Positions 9,027 through 17,508 of a stretch of 64,000 nucleotides of DNA are shown piece after piece. Each line of letters starts with the position of its first letter. Position 1 is the first letter of the stretch. This DNA comes from Fictibacillus terranigra (GTDB lineage Bacteria > Bacillota > Bacilli > Bacillales > Fictibacillaceae): NCBI RefSeq assembly GCF_030412265.1, contig NZ_JAUHLN010000001.1:1178001-1242000 (forward strand), written 5' to 3'. A program made the translations under genes and the position numbers. The notes below the pieces were generated by a model. It saw only the letters and a list, made by a program, of their open reading frames with translations, did not search any database and had not been told where the DNA came from.

Positions 9027-9044
9027 AGAATGATCGGTGTGATC

Positions 9045-9117
9045 GAAGCGCCTCTGAAGAACAATAGGGTACAAGCAAGATCCTTCCCGTCTCCTTCTTC
9101 AGGCGCTTCATTTTTTT
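9045..9117 (+). terminator. Long-stem terminator of ccpA
   Basis: GAAGCGCC (9045-9052) pairs with GGCGCTTC (9102-9109). After a two-base bulge, TGAAGAA (9055-9061) pairs with TTCTTCA (9095-9101). Seven T follow. Confidence 0.8.
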
Positions 9118-9176
9118 CGGAAGTTCAGCCGGCCGAGTAGGCTTTAACAAGACAAGACAAAAGGGTGGGAGAGGAT

Positions 9177-9881
9177 TTGAGAATCGGCATTATTGGGGCT
9201 ATGGATGAAGAAATTCATTACATGAAACAAGCTCTTGATATCTATGGGGAAAGCGTTCATGCCAAAGGTAAATACTATGAAGGAACATATGGGGTTAAAG
9301 AAGTAGTCCTTTGTAAATCAGGTGTCGGCAAAGTAAATGCTGCGATTACCACACAAGTTTTGATTGACCGCTTTAAAGTAACCCATATTTTCTTTACAGG
9401 TGTTGCAGGAGCCCTTCATCCTGCACTTGAGATTGGGGATATTGTCATTTCCACCAGCGCACTGCAGCATGATATGGACGCATCGGCTCTTGGACCGCAT
9501 TTTCCGCAGGGAACGATACCGATGTTCGATTATGATTCGGATTTTGCAGCTTGTCCAAGCCTTGTGAAGCTCGCCGAACAAGCAGCTGCAAAAATACCCC
9601 GCATTCATGTTCGCAAAGGAAGGATTTTAAGCGGAGATCAGTTCATTGCCAGCCGGGAGACCGTTGAAAAATATTTTCAGCAGTTTGACGGCGCATGCAT
9701 TGAAATGGAAGGTTCAGCTGTGGCTCAAACCGCCTTTTTAAACGATGTTCCATTCGTGGTCATCCGCTCGATTTCCGACAAAGCCAACGGAGAAGCGACT
9801 GTGAACTTCACAGAATTTACCAAGCTCGCGGCCGAACGGTCATCTTCAATCATTGAAGAAATGCTGAAGACAATCCAGTGA
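9177..9881 (+). CDS. mtnN: 5'-methylthioadenosine/S-adenosylhomocysteine nucleosidase
   Basis: Hydrolyses methylthioadenosine and S-adenosylhomocysteine to adenine plus the thioribose product, feeding methionine salvage and relieving methyltransferase inhibition. The 234-residue protein has GAMDEE with catalytic-type Glu12, SGVGKVNAA (48-56), the ribose-binding IEMEGSAVAQTA (175-186) and catalytic-type Asp201 in RSISDKAN. TTG at 9177 is preferred because the family begins M-R/K-hydrophobic-GIIGAM; GTG at 9165 is an alternative. It sits between ccpA and acuC, where B. subtilis has motPS. A second nucleosidase may exist elsewhere in the genome. Confidence 0.92.
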   Translation: MRIGIIGAMDEEIHYMKQALDIYGESVHAKGKYYEGTYGVKEVVLCKSGVGKVNAAITTQVLIDRFKVTHIFFTGVAGALHPALEIGDIVISTSALQHDMDASALGPHFPQGTIPMFDYDSDFAACPSLVKLAEQAAAKIPRIHVRKGRILSGDQFIASRETVEKYFQQFDGACIEMEGSAVAQTAFLNDVPFVVIRSISDKANGEATVNFTEFTKLAAERSSSIIEEMLKTIQ

Positions 9882-9889
9882 TGAAAAGG

Positions 9890-9924
9890 AAAGACCTGAT
9901 GGAATCATGCCATCAGGTCTTTTT
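9890..9924. terminator. Bidirectional terminator between mtnN and acuC
   Basis: An 11-bp stem (9892-9902 with 9910-9920) has T-runs on both strands. The acuC stop codon (9913-9915) lies inside the stem. Confidence 0.88.
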
Positions 9925-11073
9925 AGTATAGTCTCGGATATGATGGAGCGCTTTTGAAAGAGTGAGCGCATTTTTTTCTGTGATCTCCTGTTTTCGAGGA
10001 ATCGGTTTATACAGGTTGTTCTTGTCCTCCCATGTAAGAGGAAGTGTAACAGGCGCAAGTTTTTGCCATTTTTCCACCCATTCCATCGGTAATGATCCTG
10101 TTAAGTCAATATTGTTCATAGCCAGCCAAATTTCTGACCAAGCGCGAGGAACGACACGCCAGATGTCATAGCCTCCGCCTCCAGTTGCAATCCATCTTCC
10201 TTCGCAGTATCGGTCTGCCATTTTTTTCGCGATTCTCGGTATGGCGTGGAACGACTTCATCGTGACAGAAAGGTGTGTCAGCGGATCGAGGTAATGAGCA
10301 TCTGCACCGTTCTGTGTGAGGATTACATCCGGTTTGAAGAATGCCGCCACTTCATTCAGTGCCGTTTCGTAGAGGCTCAGCCACGATTCATCTTCTGTAA
10401 AGGCATCTACCGGTAAATTAAAAGAATAGCCGTAACCATCGCTCTGGCCTTTTTCTGTTACATTCCCGGTTCCGGGAAACAAGTATCGTCCTGTTTCATG
10501 AATGGAAAGCGTACAGGCATCCGGGTCTTCATAGAACGCCCATTGAACACCATCACCGTGATGCGCATCGGTATCCACATACAATACTTTTACACCATAT
10601 TTTTTTTTCAGGTAAGCGATGGCTACCGCGCTGTCATTATATATACAAAATCCGGAAGCTTTCCCACGGAATCCATGATGAAGGCCGCCGCTGGGGTTAA
10701 AACCGTAAGACGCATGGCCCTCCATTACCATATCTGCAGCAGTCAAGGTTGCTCCTACAATGAGTGCACTTGCTTCATGCATACCGGAAAAAATAGGCGT
10801 GTCCTCTGTTCCCAGGCCGTAATTCTGGGCGGATACAGCATTCAGTGTTCCTTGTCCAGCTTTTTTAACTGCTTCAATATACGCTTTGTCGTGTATGAGG
10901 CCAATTTCTTCGTCAGAAGCCATCCTCGGCCTTACAATCCGTCTATCCTCCAAGGACCCCGAAGAGCGCAGGAGATCAAATGTTAATTGGACACGCAGCT
11001 GGTTAAAGGGATGGTCTTCACTGAACTTATAGCGAAGCATATCCTCGGAATAGATAAATACAGGTTTCTTCAT
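9913..11073 (-). CDS. acuC: Acetoin utilization protein AcuC, class I-type lysine deacetylase
   Basis: Zinc-dependent deacetylase of the histone deacetylase superfamily. In B. subtilis AcuC removes the acetyl group that AcuA places on acetyl-CoA synthetase, reactivating AcsA. The 386-residue protein has the metal and active-site signature DTDAHHGDGV near residue 168 and TGGGGYD near 300. The start at 11073 overlaps the acuB stop by four bases (ATGA), indicating translational coupling. An upstream in-frame start at 11100 is less likely. It is the last gene of acuABC, opposite acsA, so modifier and target are neighbours. Confidence 0.95.
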   Translation of the reverse strand: MKKPVFIYSEDMLRYKFSEDHPFNQLRVQLTFDLLRSSGSLEDRRIVRPRMASDEEIGLIHDKAYIEAVKKAGQGTLNAVSAQNYGLGTEDTPIFSGMHEASALIVGATLTAADMVMEGHASYGFNPSGGLHHGFRGKASGFCIYNDSAVAIAYLKKKYGVKVLYVDTDAHHGDGVQWAFYEDPDACTLSIHETGRYLFPGTGNVTEKGQSDGYGYSFNLPVDAFTEDESWLSLYETALNEVAAFFKPDVILTQNGADAHYLDPLTHLSVTMKSFHAIPRIAKKMADRYCEGRWIATGGGGYDIWRVVPRAWSEIWLAMNNIDLTGSLPMEWVEKWQKLAPVTLPLTWEDKNNLYKPIPRKQEITEKNALTLSKALHHIRDYTKKT

Positions 11074-11717
11074 TTTTCCACGTCCGGTTCCTGCGGCCAA
11101 ATGACATCATAACCATTCTGCCTTAGTTCAGAAGCGATACGGTACGGATTCATCGTCCCGATCCGGAACACCAGAATCTTTTGGTTGTCTTCCTTTTTGT
11201 CCGGATAGACGAGAACACTGTTGATGTTAATCTTGAAATTTTTGATCAGAGAAGCAATATCCGCCAGTTTGCCTGCGACATTTTCTACCTTAACTTCAAG
11301 ATGAGAGCTGGGCTGATGGGCGCCGGTCAGTTGGATAAGTGTGTACAGCATGTCCCGCTCTGTGATGACCCCGACCAGCTTTTTCTTTTCCAGGACTGGA
11401 ATACAGCCGATCTGATGCTCGTAAAAAACACCGAGAAGGTCTTCTGCAAAATCAAGCGAATGTGCGGTAATGACATCTGTTTTCATAATTTCTGATACCG
11501 GTCGCCGAAACTCTTCAGGATGATCTGAGGCGGCAAAAATGGACGGGCTGGCGTCTCTTAGATCACGGTCAGAAATGATGCCGACAAGCGTTCCCTCCTC
11601 GTCAATAATCGGCAAGTGGCGGATGCGATGTGTTTTTAGAAGAAGAAGAGCTTCCTTGACTGTAGTTTGGGGCATGGCTGTTACAGCCTGTTTATTCATC
11701 ATGTCCTGAACAATCAT
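11070..11717 (-). CDS. acuB: Acetoin utilization protein AcuB (CBS-CBS-ACT)
   Basis: The 215-residue protein has two CBS domains (about residues 1-60 and 75-130) and a C-terminal ACT-like domain (about 138-210). This architecture suggests a ligand-sensing regulatory subunit, with CBS pairs binding adenine nucleotides and ACT binding small molecules. Its exact role in acetoin/acetate use is not settled. It sits between acuA and acuC, overlapping acuC by four bases, so it is probably made in step with the deacetylase. Confidence 0.93.
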   Translation of the reverse strand: MIVQDMMNKQAVTAMPQTTVKEALLLLKTHRIRHLPIIDEEGTLVGIISDRDLRDASPSIFAASDHPEEFRRPVSEIMKTDVITAHSLDFAEDLLGVFYEHQIGCIPVLEKKKLVGVITERDMLYTLIQLTGAHQPSSHLEVKVENVAGKLADIASLIKNFKININSVLVYPDKKEDNQKILVFRIGTMNPYRIASELRQNGYDVIWPQEPDVEK

Positions 11718-11738
11718 TGAGATTTCCCCTTTCTGCGA

Positions 11739-12371
11739 TTAATACATGAAGCGGTTCTGAAAGCGAATTTGATCGAACCGCTGTACAGAATCCATTGTGA
11801 TTCTCTTACCGATCCTGACCATTAAACAATTGGCAGGATGTGAACTGATCTCCGGGTCGTCCGTGGCCATATATTCCAAGCCTCCAGCATTCATCATTTT
11901 CTCCATCACTTTCCGGTAATCCCAAACCGACAAGCCCGTACCTTTCAGATCCCAATGCCAATAATATTCCGTTGTGATGATGATGTAATCTTCCATCGCA
12001 TCATCCATCATCGATACTTTTAATAAGCTTTTCCCTATTTTACAGTTGCGGTAATCCGAAATCACTTCAATGGCACCAAGCTCCAGCAGGTTCTCCATAT
12101 TTCCTTGCGACCATCTTTCCATAGGATCCGGATAGACATAGGTCACATAACCGATGATTGTTTCTTTGTTTCTTGCGATTATGATTCTTCCTTCGTCAAG
12201 CCCTGCAATCTCAATGAGCGCTTGGCGCTGCTGGTGTGGGGGCCTAAACGCCTCTAACCCGCCATGAAACTCGTATGCCGCCAGATGTTCAGGAGAGACC
12301 GGCCCTTCAATAATGACCTTGCCCAAAGGTGTATCAATAGCAAGGCAGTTGTATGTTTTCTTATGGTTCAT
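11739..12371 (-). CDS. acuA: Protein acetyltransferase AcuA
   Basis: GNAT-family N-acetyltransferase of 210 residues that inactivates acetyl-CoA synthetase by acetylating its catalytic lysine. The acetyl-CoA-binding motif region (VISDYRNCKIGKSLL, about residues 102-116) is visible. It is the first gene of acuABC, transcribed away from acsA. The ATG at 12371 is preceded by a GGTGGTG ribosome site. A sigma-A promoter overlapped by a cre-like site lies just upstream, so glucose repression through CcpA is expected. Confidence 0.94.
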   Translation of the reverse strand: MNHKKTYNCLAIDTPLGKVIIEGPVSPEHLAAYEFHGGLEAFRPPHQQRQALIEIAGLDEGRIIIARNKETIIGYVTYVYPDPMERWSQGNMENLLELGAIEVISDYRNCKIGKSLLKVSMMDDAMEDYIIITTEYYWHWDLKGTGLSVWDYRKVMEKMMNAGGLEYMATDDPEISSHPANCLMVRIGKRITMDSVQRFDQIRFQNRFMY

Positions 12372-12406
12372 CTATACACCACCCAAATTAAAGTTCATCC
12401 TCCTCT

Positions 12407-12434
12407 ATTATACATAAACAAGATCATTTGTAAG
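12407..12434 (-). promoter_or_regulatory. Sigma-A promoter of acuABC
   Basis: On the minus strand, CTTACA (12434-12429), a 16-base spacer and TATAAT (12412-12407). The -35 lies inside the cre-like site. Confidence 0.65.
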
Positions 12435-12442
12435 GGTTTTCA
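12429..12442. promoter_or_regulatory. cre-like CcpA operator
   Basis: TGTAAGGGTTTTCA matches the cre consensus TGWAANCGNTNWCA at all but one position (G for the central C). It covers the -35 of acuABC and is about 30 bases upstream of the acsA -35, so CcpA could control both divergent units. acu and acs genes are known CcpA targets in B. subtilis. Confidence 0.65.
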
Positions 12443-12472
12443 CCTGCATTCGGCGTGACAATTCTAATAAAT

Positions 12473-12501
12473 TTAAAAATTTAGAATGATTATGATATAA
12501 T
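12473..12501 (+). promoter_or_regulatory. Extended -10 promoter of acsA
   Basis: TGATATAAT (12493-12501) is an extended -10. The -35 region at 12473-12478 is weak. It lies 36 bases before the start codon. Confidence 0.6.
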
Positions 12502-12537
12502 GACTGTGAATATCTTGGCATAGGAGGAGATTGACTA

Positions 12538-14253
12538 ATGAAGGTGGAAGCGCTTCCGAGTGTAAAGGGTAACTTTAATCTTGAAGACTATCAAGCAGCA
12601 TATGACACATTTGACTGGACAAGCATTGAAAAAGAATTTTCCTGGTATGAAACCGGGCGAGTCAATCTAGCCTTTGAAGCGATTGACAGACATGCAGAAA
12701 GCGATAGAAAAAATAAAGTAGCACTCTATTTTTCGGATCAGAAAAGAGACGAGAAATATACGTTCAAAGAAATGAAGGAACAATCGAACCGGGCTGGGAA
12801 CATGCTCCGCCAGCTTGATGTTGAAAAAGGAGACAGGGTGTTTATCTTTATGCCGCGTTCTCCGGAACTGTACTTTTCACTCCTCGGGGCCATCAAACTT
12901 GGAGCTATCGTGGGTCCGTTGTTTGAAGCCTTTATGGAAGGGGCAGTAAGAGACCGGCTGGAAGACAGCGAAGCAAAAGTACTCATTACGACTCCTCAGC
13001 TTTTGGAGCGCGTTCCTGTAAATGAGCTTCCTCATCTAAAACATGTCGTTCTCGTTGGCGAGAACGTAAAAGAAGAAGGGCCATATGTTGATTACTTCAG
13101 CCGCATGGAAAAAGCAGACAAGGAGCTTAATCTGGAATGGGTAGACCGGGAAGACGGGCTGATCCTTCATTATACGTCTGGCTCCACAGGGAAACCAAAA
13201 GGAGTGCTTCATGTCCACAATGCGATGATTCAGCACTATCAGACCGCTAAATGGGTACTGGATCTGAAGGAATCAGATGTATACTGGTGCACAGCCGATC
13301 CGGGATGGGTAACAGGAACCTCCTACGGTATATTTGGCCCTTGGCTGAACGGCGCATCCAATGTGATCCGCGGCGGAAGATTCAGCCCGGAAGATTGGTA
13401 TGGAACGATCGCTAAGTATGGTGTTACCGTTTGGTACAGTGCTCCGACGGCATTCCGTATGCTGATGGGAGCAGGAGATGAGGTCGTAAAACGTTTTGAT
13501 CTTTCCTCACTTCGCCACATACTCAGTGTTGGCGAGCCGCTGAATCCTGAAGTTGTACGCTGGGGCATGAAGGTGTTTAACCTTCGTATCCATGATAACT
13601 GGTGGATGACAGAGACAGGTGCCCAGCTGATCAGTAATTTCCCAGCGGTAGAGATCAAGCCGGGGTCCATGGGGAAACCGTTCCCGGGAATAGAAGCTGC
13701 AATCATCGATGACCAGGATAACGTCCTGCCGCCGAACCGAATGGGGAACTTGGCGATTAAAAAGGGATGGCCGTCCATGATGAGAGCAATCTGGAACAAT
13801 CCAGCCAAATATGATTCCTATTTTACTCCTGGCGGCTGGTACGTTTCCGGAGACTCTGCGTATATGGATGAAGAGGGCTATTTCTGGTTTCAGGGCCGTA
13901 TTGATGATGTCATCATGACATCAGGAGAAAGGGTAGGGCCATTTGAAGTAGAAAGCAAGCTTGTCGAACACCCTGCCGTTGCAGAGGCAGGCGTAATCGG
14001 GAAACCAGACCCGGTTCGCGGTGAAGTCATTAAAGCATTCATCGCACTGCGTGAAGGCTATTCTCCGAGCGAAGAATTGGTTCACGAAATCAGATCGTTT
14101 GTGAAATCAGGTTTAGCCGCTCACTCTGCGCCAAGAGAAATCGAGTTCAGAGACAAACTTCCAAAAACGAGAAGCGGAAAGATCATGCGCCGTGTGCTTA
14201 AGGCCTGGGAATTGGACCTTCCGACAGGCGACTTATCCACGATGGAAGACTAA
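12538..14253 (+). CDS. acsA: Acetyl-CoA synthetase AcsA
   Basis: AMP-forming enzyme converting acetate, ATP and CoA to acetyl-CoA for scavenging acetate. The 571-residue ANL-family protein has the nucleotide loop YTSGSTGKPKG near residues 220-230, the WWMTETG region near 355-361 and the C-terminal PKTRSGK motif with catalytic Lys548. That lysine is the expected target of AcuA acetylation and AcuC deacetylation, both encoded next door on the other strand. A GGAGGAG ribosome site precedes the ATG. It ends in a terminator shared with the convergent PBP gene. Confidence 0.96.
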   Translation: MKVEALPSVKGNFNLEDYQAAYDTFDWTSIEKEFSWYETGRVNLAFEAIDRHAESDRKNKVALYFSDQKRDEKYTFKEMKEQSNRAGNMLRQLDVEKGDRVFIFMPRSPELYFSLLGAIKLGAIVGPLFEAFMEGAVRDRLEDSEAKVLITTPQLLERVPVNELPHLKHVVLVGENVKEEGPYVDYFSRMEKADKELNLEWVDREDGLILHYTSGSTGKPKGVLHVHNAMIQHYQTAKWVLDLKESDVYWCTADPGWVTGTSYGIFGPWLNGASNVIRGGRFSPEDWYGTIAKYGVTVWYSAPTAFRMLMGAGDEVVKRFDLSSLRHILSVGEPLNPEVVRWGMKVFNLRIHDNWWMTETGAQLISNFPAVEIKPGSMGKPFPGIEAAIIDDQDNVLPPNRMGNLAIKKGWPSMMRAIWNNPAKYDSYFTPGGWYVSGDSAYMDEEGYFWFQGRIDDVIMTSGERVGPFEVESKLVEHPAVAEAGVIGKPDPVRGEVIKAFIALREGYSPSEELVHEIRSFVKSGLAAHSAPREIEFRDKLPKTRSGKIMRRVLKAWELDLPTGDLSTMED

Positions 14254-14264
14254 ACCATTAAAGC

Positions 14265-14296
14265 AAAAAGCCCGCGAATTAATTCGCGGGCTTTTT
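14265..14296. terminator. Bidirectional terminator between acsA and the PBP gene
   Basis: A nearly perfect palindrome, AAAAAGCCCGCGAATT (14265-14280) with its complement (14281-14296). The PBP stop codon (14279-14281) lies at its centre. Confidence 0.88.
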
Positions 14297-17095
14297 AGGT
14301 GTCTTTTTATCACCGATTTGGGAAGGAGGATCCTTCGGCTTCTTGCCTGCAGGAGGTTCTTCCGCTTTTTTATCGTCTGAACCGGGTTTATTCGTTCCGC
14401 CTGCAGTTTTTCCGCTCGTTACCTTTTGGGAAGGTGCGGATTCTTTGCCCGAGATGTCAACTGCTGTGACATACAGAACGCCTGATGGTGCAGAAGAAGA
14501 TGTTTTATCAGATGTTAAGCTTCCTATCTTCTTAAATGGACCTTTTCCAGTGGCAGAATAATAGACACGGTAGCCGATCACGTCGCTTTCTCCTGAATCG
14601 GACCAGGTAAGTTTTCCGCCTTTAGCTGAAAGGCCGCTGACCGTATCAGGGGTTTTCCCGTTCTCCGGAAGGTTCGTCTTAGGAAGAAGGTGGTCAGAAT
14701 TCTCTCCTCCGGAAATTTTCTTTACGTCAACTCCGTTGAACAGGGCGTCATCGATCAGCACACCTTTTTGTGTAAATTCTCTTGGTGTAGATTCAGAAGC
14801 CTTGTATTTTCTGCCGTCAGCAATAACATAAAGCCCGGTATCCAAGCTGTTGTCCGAGGAATTTGGCGCGTATTTTACGTTAAATAGATCGGTTGTCACA
14901 AGACCTGCAGATCGGCAGAGATCAGACGGAAGTTTTCCGGAGATCCCGCAGATTTCTTTTCTGACAATTCCTGAAGGCATAGAGAAACGATGCTTCGGAG
15001 CCATCAGCGATGGAGCATATCTATACGCATCATTCGCAAATGCCGTCCACAGCGTCTGGCTCACCTGGCGCTGACCCATAGGAATGGTGTCTGGCTTATC
15101 ATAGCCATGCCAAACTCCCAGTGTTACGTTCGGATTGGTTGCAACAAACCATGAATCCTTGTATTCAGATGAGGTCCCTGTTTTGCCAGCCCAGTCTGCA
15201 TAGAAGTTCAGACTTCGTGGGATTCGGGATGCCGTTCCGCCAGGCTTCAGTACATCCCGCATCATATCCAGAACGAGATAAGAGGTTTGCGGAGAATATA
15301 CCGGGACTGGCTTGGTTTGATGTTTGTAAATCACTTTTCCTTTTTTATCTTCAATCTTTTCAATAAGATAGGCATCCACAAATTTACCTTGGTTGGCAAA
15401 GGTGGAGAAGGCATTGGTGTTTTCCTCAACCGTTACACCGTTGGTCAAACCGCCAATGGCTACAGAGACACTTCCTCTGTCTTCATCAGTTATTGATGAG
15501 AAGCCCATTTTCTCCAATCGGTTGAAGGCATCCGCGCGGTTTGCTTTCATGAAGCTTCGCAAAGCAGGGATATTATAGGATTTTGCCAATGCGGTTCGGG
15601 CGGACAGCAGCCCGTGAAACCGGTCATCATAGTTTTTCGGATTGTAAGCACCTATGGATAAAGGAGTATCAGGAATAATGTAACCCGGCTGCACTTTTCC
15701 TTCTTCAATGGCAGGGGCATAAGCGAGCAGCGGCTTCATGGTGGAACCATTCTGCCTCAATGCCTGAGTGGCATGGTTCAGCTGCTCCCGGTTGTAATCA
15801 CGGCCTCCGACAAAGCTTATAATGGCTCCGGTTTTATTTTCGATTAGGATTGAACCGACTTCCTGAGGCTGCTGAACGTTGATCCATTTTCCTTTATCGT
15901 TTTTCACGCGGACAAGATGGGAAGAGCCGAAGAGATACTTGTTCTTCGCTGTTTCCTCCATCTCCTCATAGATCTTTTTATTGATGGTCGTATGGATCTT
16001 CAACCCTTTTTGCCGAAGCTGGACATATGCGTTCTGACGGTATTCGTCCTTTGTTTTTTGATTGAGTTTCAGGTAGTTCTTTCCGTCTTTTTTCGCGGCG
16101 ATTCTTGCCAGGATATCCGCTGAACGGCGCTCAACCTCAATGCTTAAGTAAGGGTATTTTTCGTAGGACGATTCTTTTTTCGTTACGAAATGTTTTCTCA
16201 CATTGTATTTTAGTGCTTTGTCGTATTGTTCAGGCGTTATGGCTCCGTTCGTCAACATTCGGTTCAAAACCGTTTTCATGCGGTTGGTTCCATATGTAAT
16301 GTCTTTCTTGACTTTCCCCTGATTTGTAAATGGAGAATAGACAAACGGGTTCTGAGGCATACCGGCAAGGAATGCTGCCTGCGGCAAGTTCAGCTTGTCA
16401 GCATCGACACCGAAAACTCCTTGAGCGGCTGCCTGGATGCCTGCTACGTTTCTTCCGGATGAGTTTCGTCCGAATGGAACGATGTTTAAATACGCTTCAA
16501 GAATTTGCTCTTTTGTAAAAAGGTGCTCAAGCCTGAGGGCGAGCAGTATTTCTTTTGCTTTTCTGTCAAAGGAAACTTCGTTCGTTAAGATCTGGTTCTT
16601 AATGAGCTGCTGTGTAAGCGTGCTTCCCCCTGAACGTGTTTCAGAGCCTGTTACTTCCTGAAGCATTGCCCTGATAATCGCTTTTGGGACGATTCCATCA
16701 TGCTCATAGAAGTATTGGTCCTCTGTGGAAATGACAGCGTCTTTGACGAAAGGAGAGATATCTTTTAATGGAACCTCCTGACGGTCAAGATCAGCACGCA
16801 GCTTGCCCATCAGCTGATCTTTGTCAAAATACATTGTGCTCGTTTCTTCATAATTGTAAATATTATCTTTCATGGTGCTGTATGCTCTGACCGGCTCATT
16901 CTTTACTAGCGAAGCTAGAAACCCAGCCCCGGCCCCAGCCGCCAAACAGCCGCCAAGCACGATCAAAACTATGATAATTAAGAATAAATTCCAGGTGAAT
17001 GTGTATGTTTTATCGGCAGCCTGTATAATTTTTTTCTCATTTAGATACGCAATAAAGCGCCTCCATTTTTCCTTAATTTCCTCTAGATGAGACAT
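14279..17095 (-). CDS. Class A penicillin-binding protein with C-terminal fibronectin type III domain
   Basis: Bifunctional peptidoglycan glycosyltransferase/transpeptidase of 938 residues anchored in the membrane. It has a cytoplasmic N-terminus, a membrane segment at about 36-60, and a glycosyltransferase domain at about 85-270 with EDQYFYEHDG (Glu125) and GGSTLTQQLIKN. The transpeptidase domain at about 410-700 has the active-site STMK (451-454), SYN (506-508) and KTGT (638-641). A fibronectin type III-like domain follows at about 815-892, with a 45-residue Lys/Pro/Gly-rich tail. It resembles PBP1A/PBP2-type proteins of Bacilli. The minus-strand start is preceded by an AGGGGGG site. It is divergent from tyrS and convergent with acsA. 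Confidence 0.93.
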   Translation of the reverse strand: MSHLEEIKEKWRRFIAYLNEKKIIQAADKTYTFTWNLFLIIIVLIVLGGCLAAGAGAGFLASLVKNEPVRAYSTMKDNIYNYEETSTMYFDKDQLMGKLRADLDRQEVPLKDISPFVKDAVISTEDQYFYEHDGIVPKAIIRAMLQEVTGSETRSGGSTLTQQLIKNQILTNEVSFDRKAKEILLALRLEHLFTKEQILEAYLNIVPFGRNSSGRNVAGIQAAAQGVFGVDADKLNLPQAAFLAGMPQNPFVYSPFTNQGKVKKDITYGTNRMKTVLNRMLTNGAITPEQYDKALKYNVRKHFVTKKESSYEKYPYLSIEVERRSADILARIAAKKDGKNYLKLNQKTKDEYRQNAYVQLRQKGLKIHTTINKKIYEEMEETAKNKYLFGSSHLVRVKNDKGKWINVQQPQEVGSILIENKTGAIISFVGGRDYNREQLNHATQALRQNGSTMKPLLAYAPAIEEGKVQPGYIIPDTPLSIGAYNPKNYDDRFHGLLSARTALAKSYNIPALRSFMKANRADAFNRLEKMGFSSITDEDRGSVSVAIGGLTNGVTVEENTNAFSTFANQGKFVDAYLIEKIEDKKGKVIYKHQTKPVPVYSPQTSYLVLDMMRDVLKPGGTASRIPRSLNFYADWAGKTGTSSEYKDSWFVATNPNVTLGVWHGYDKPDTIPMGQRQVSQTLWTAFANDAYRYAPSLMAPKHRFSMPSGIVRKEICGISGKLPSDLCRSAGLVTTDLFNVKYAPNSSDNSLDTGLYVIADGRKYKASESTPREFTQKGVLIDDALFNGVDVKKISGGENSDHLLPKTNLPENGKTPDTVSGLSAKGGKLTWSDSGESDVIGYRVYYSATGKGPFKKIGSLTSDKTSSSAPSGVLYVTAVDISGKESAPSQKVTSGKTAGGTNKPGSDDKKAEEPPAGKKPKDPPSQIGDKKTPKKPAN

Positions 17096-17183
17096 TTGTA
17101 AATTCCCCCCTATCTGACTAATTATATCATATCCCTTGTCGTTTGAAGGGGGACTTAAGACAATTTTGTCAGTTGAAGAGGAA

Positions 17184-17212
17184 TTGACATTGTATGTAAC
17201 CTGTGGTAAAAA
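17184..17212 (+). promoter_or_regulatory. Sigma-A promoter of the tyrS T-box transcript
   Basis: Perfect TTGACA (17184-17189), a 17-base spacer and TAAAAA (17207-17212). Confidence 0.7.
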
Positions 17213-17224
17213 TGAATAATATAT

Positions 17225-17475
17225 GCCAATTGGATAAAGCAGAAGCGAAGATAGGATTTAGTAGTAACCGTCTCCCTGTTTCAGAAAGCTGGTGTCCGCT
17301 GCAAACCAGTACACAGACGGTTTATGAAATACACCCTGGAGCTTTCTTTGTGAAATGAAAGTAGCAAAGACCGGCTGAAAAGCCGTTAATGAATAGAGTG
17401 GGAGGAAATTTATTTTCCTTCAACGAGGGTGGTACCGCGATAATCACGTCCCTTATACAGGGGCGTTTTTTATTT
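17225..17475 (+). ncRNA. Tyrosine T-box riboswitch upstream of tyrS
   Basis: The conserved T-box AACGAGGGTGGTACCGCG is at 17422-17439. It is followed by a terminator hairpin (17446-17452 with 17460-17466) and a T-run. In Stem I, ACCGTCT (17267-17273) pairs with AGACGGT (17315-17321), and CTGGT/ACCAG (17289-17293, 17305-17309) forms the distal arm. The specifier region GAAATACACC holds UAC (17330-17332), the tyrosine codon. Uncharged tRNA-Tyr should favour the antiterminator and read-through into tyrS. The specifier is read by eye; the T-box itself is unambiguous. This accounts for the long gap before tyrS. Confidence 0.95.
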
Positions 17476-17508
17476 GTCTTCATCCAGAAACTGAAAGGAG
17501 CAACTATA

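Noticed and set aside
10498-10986. 162-codon plus-strand frame inside acuC
   Set aside because: Shadow of the acuC codon pattern; Cys- and Tyr-rich translation without family features.
13323-13808. 161-codon minus-strand frame inside acsA
   Set aside because: Antisense shadow of acsA with no start signal.
17389-17508. In-frame extension of tyrS into the leader
   Set aside because: The region is the T-box and terminator of the riboswitch; the AAAGGAG site fits ATG 17509.
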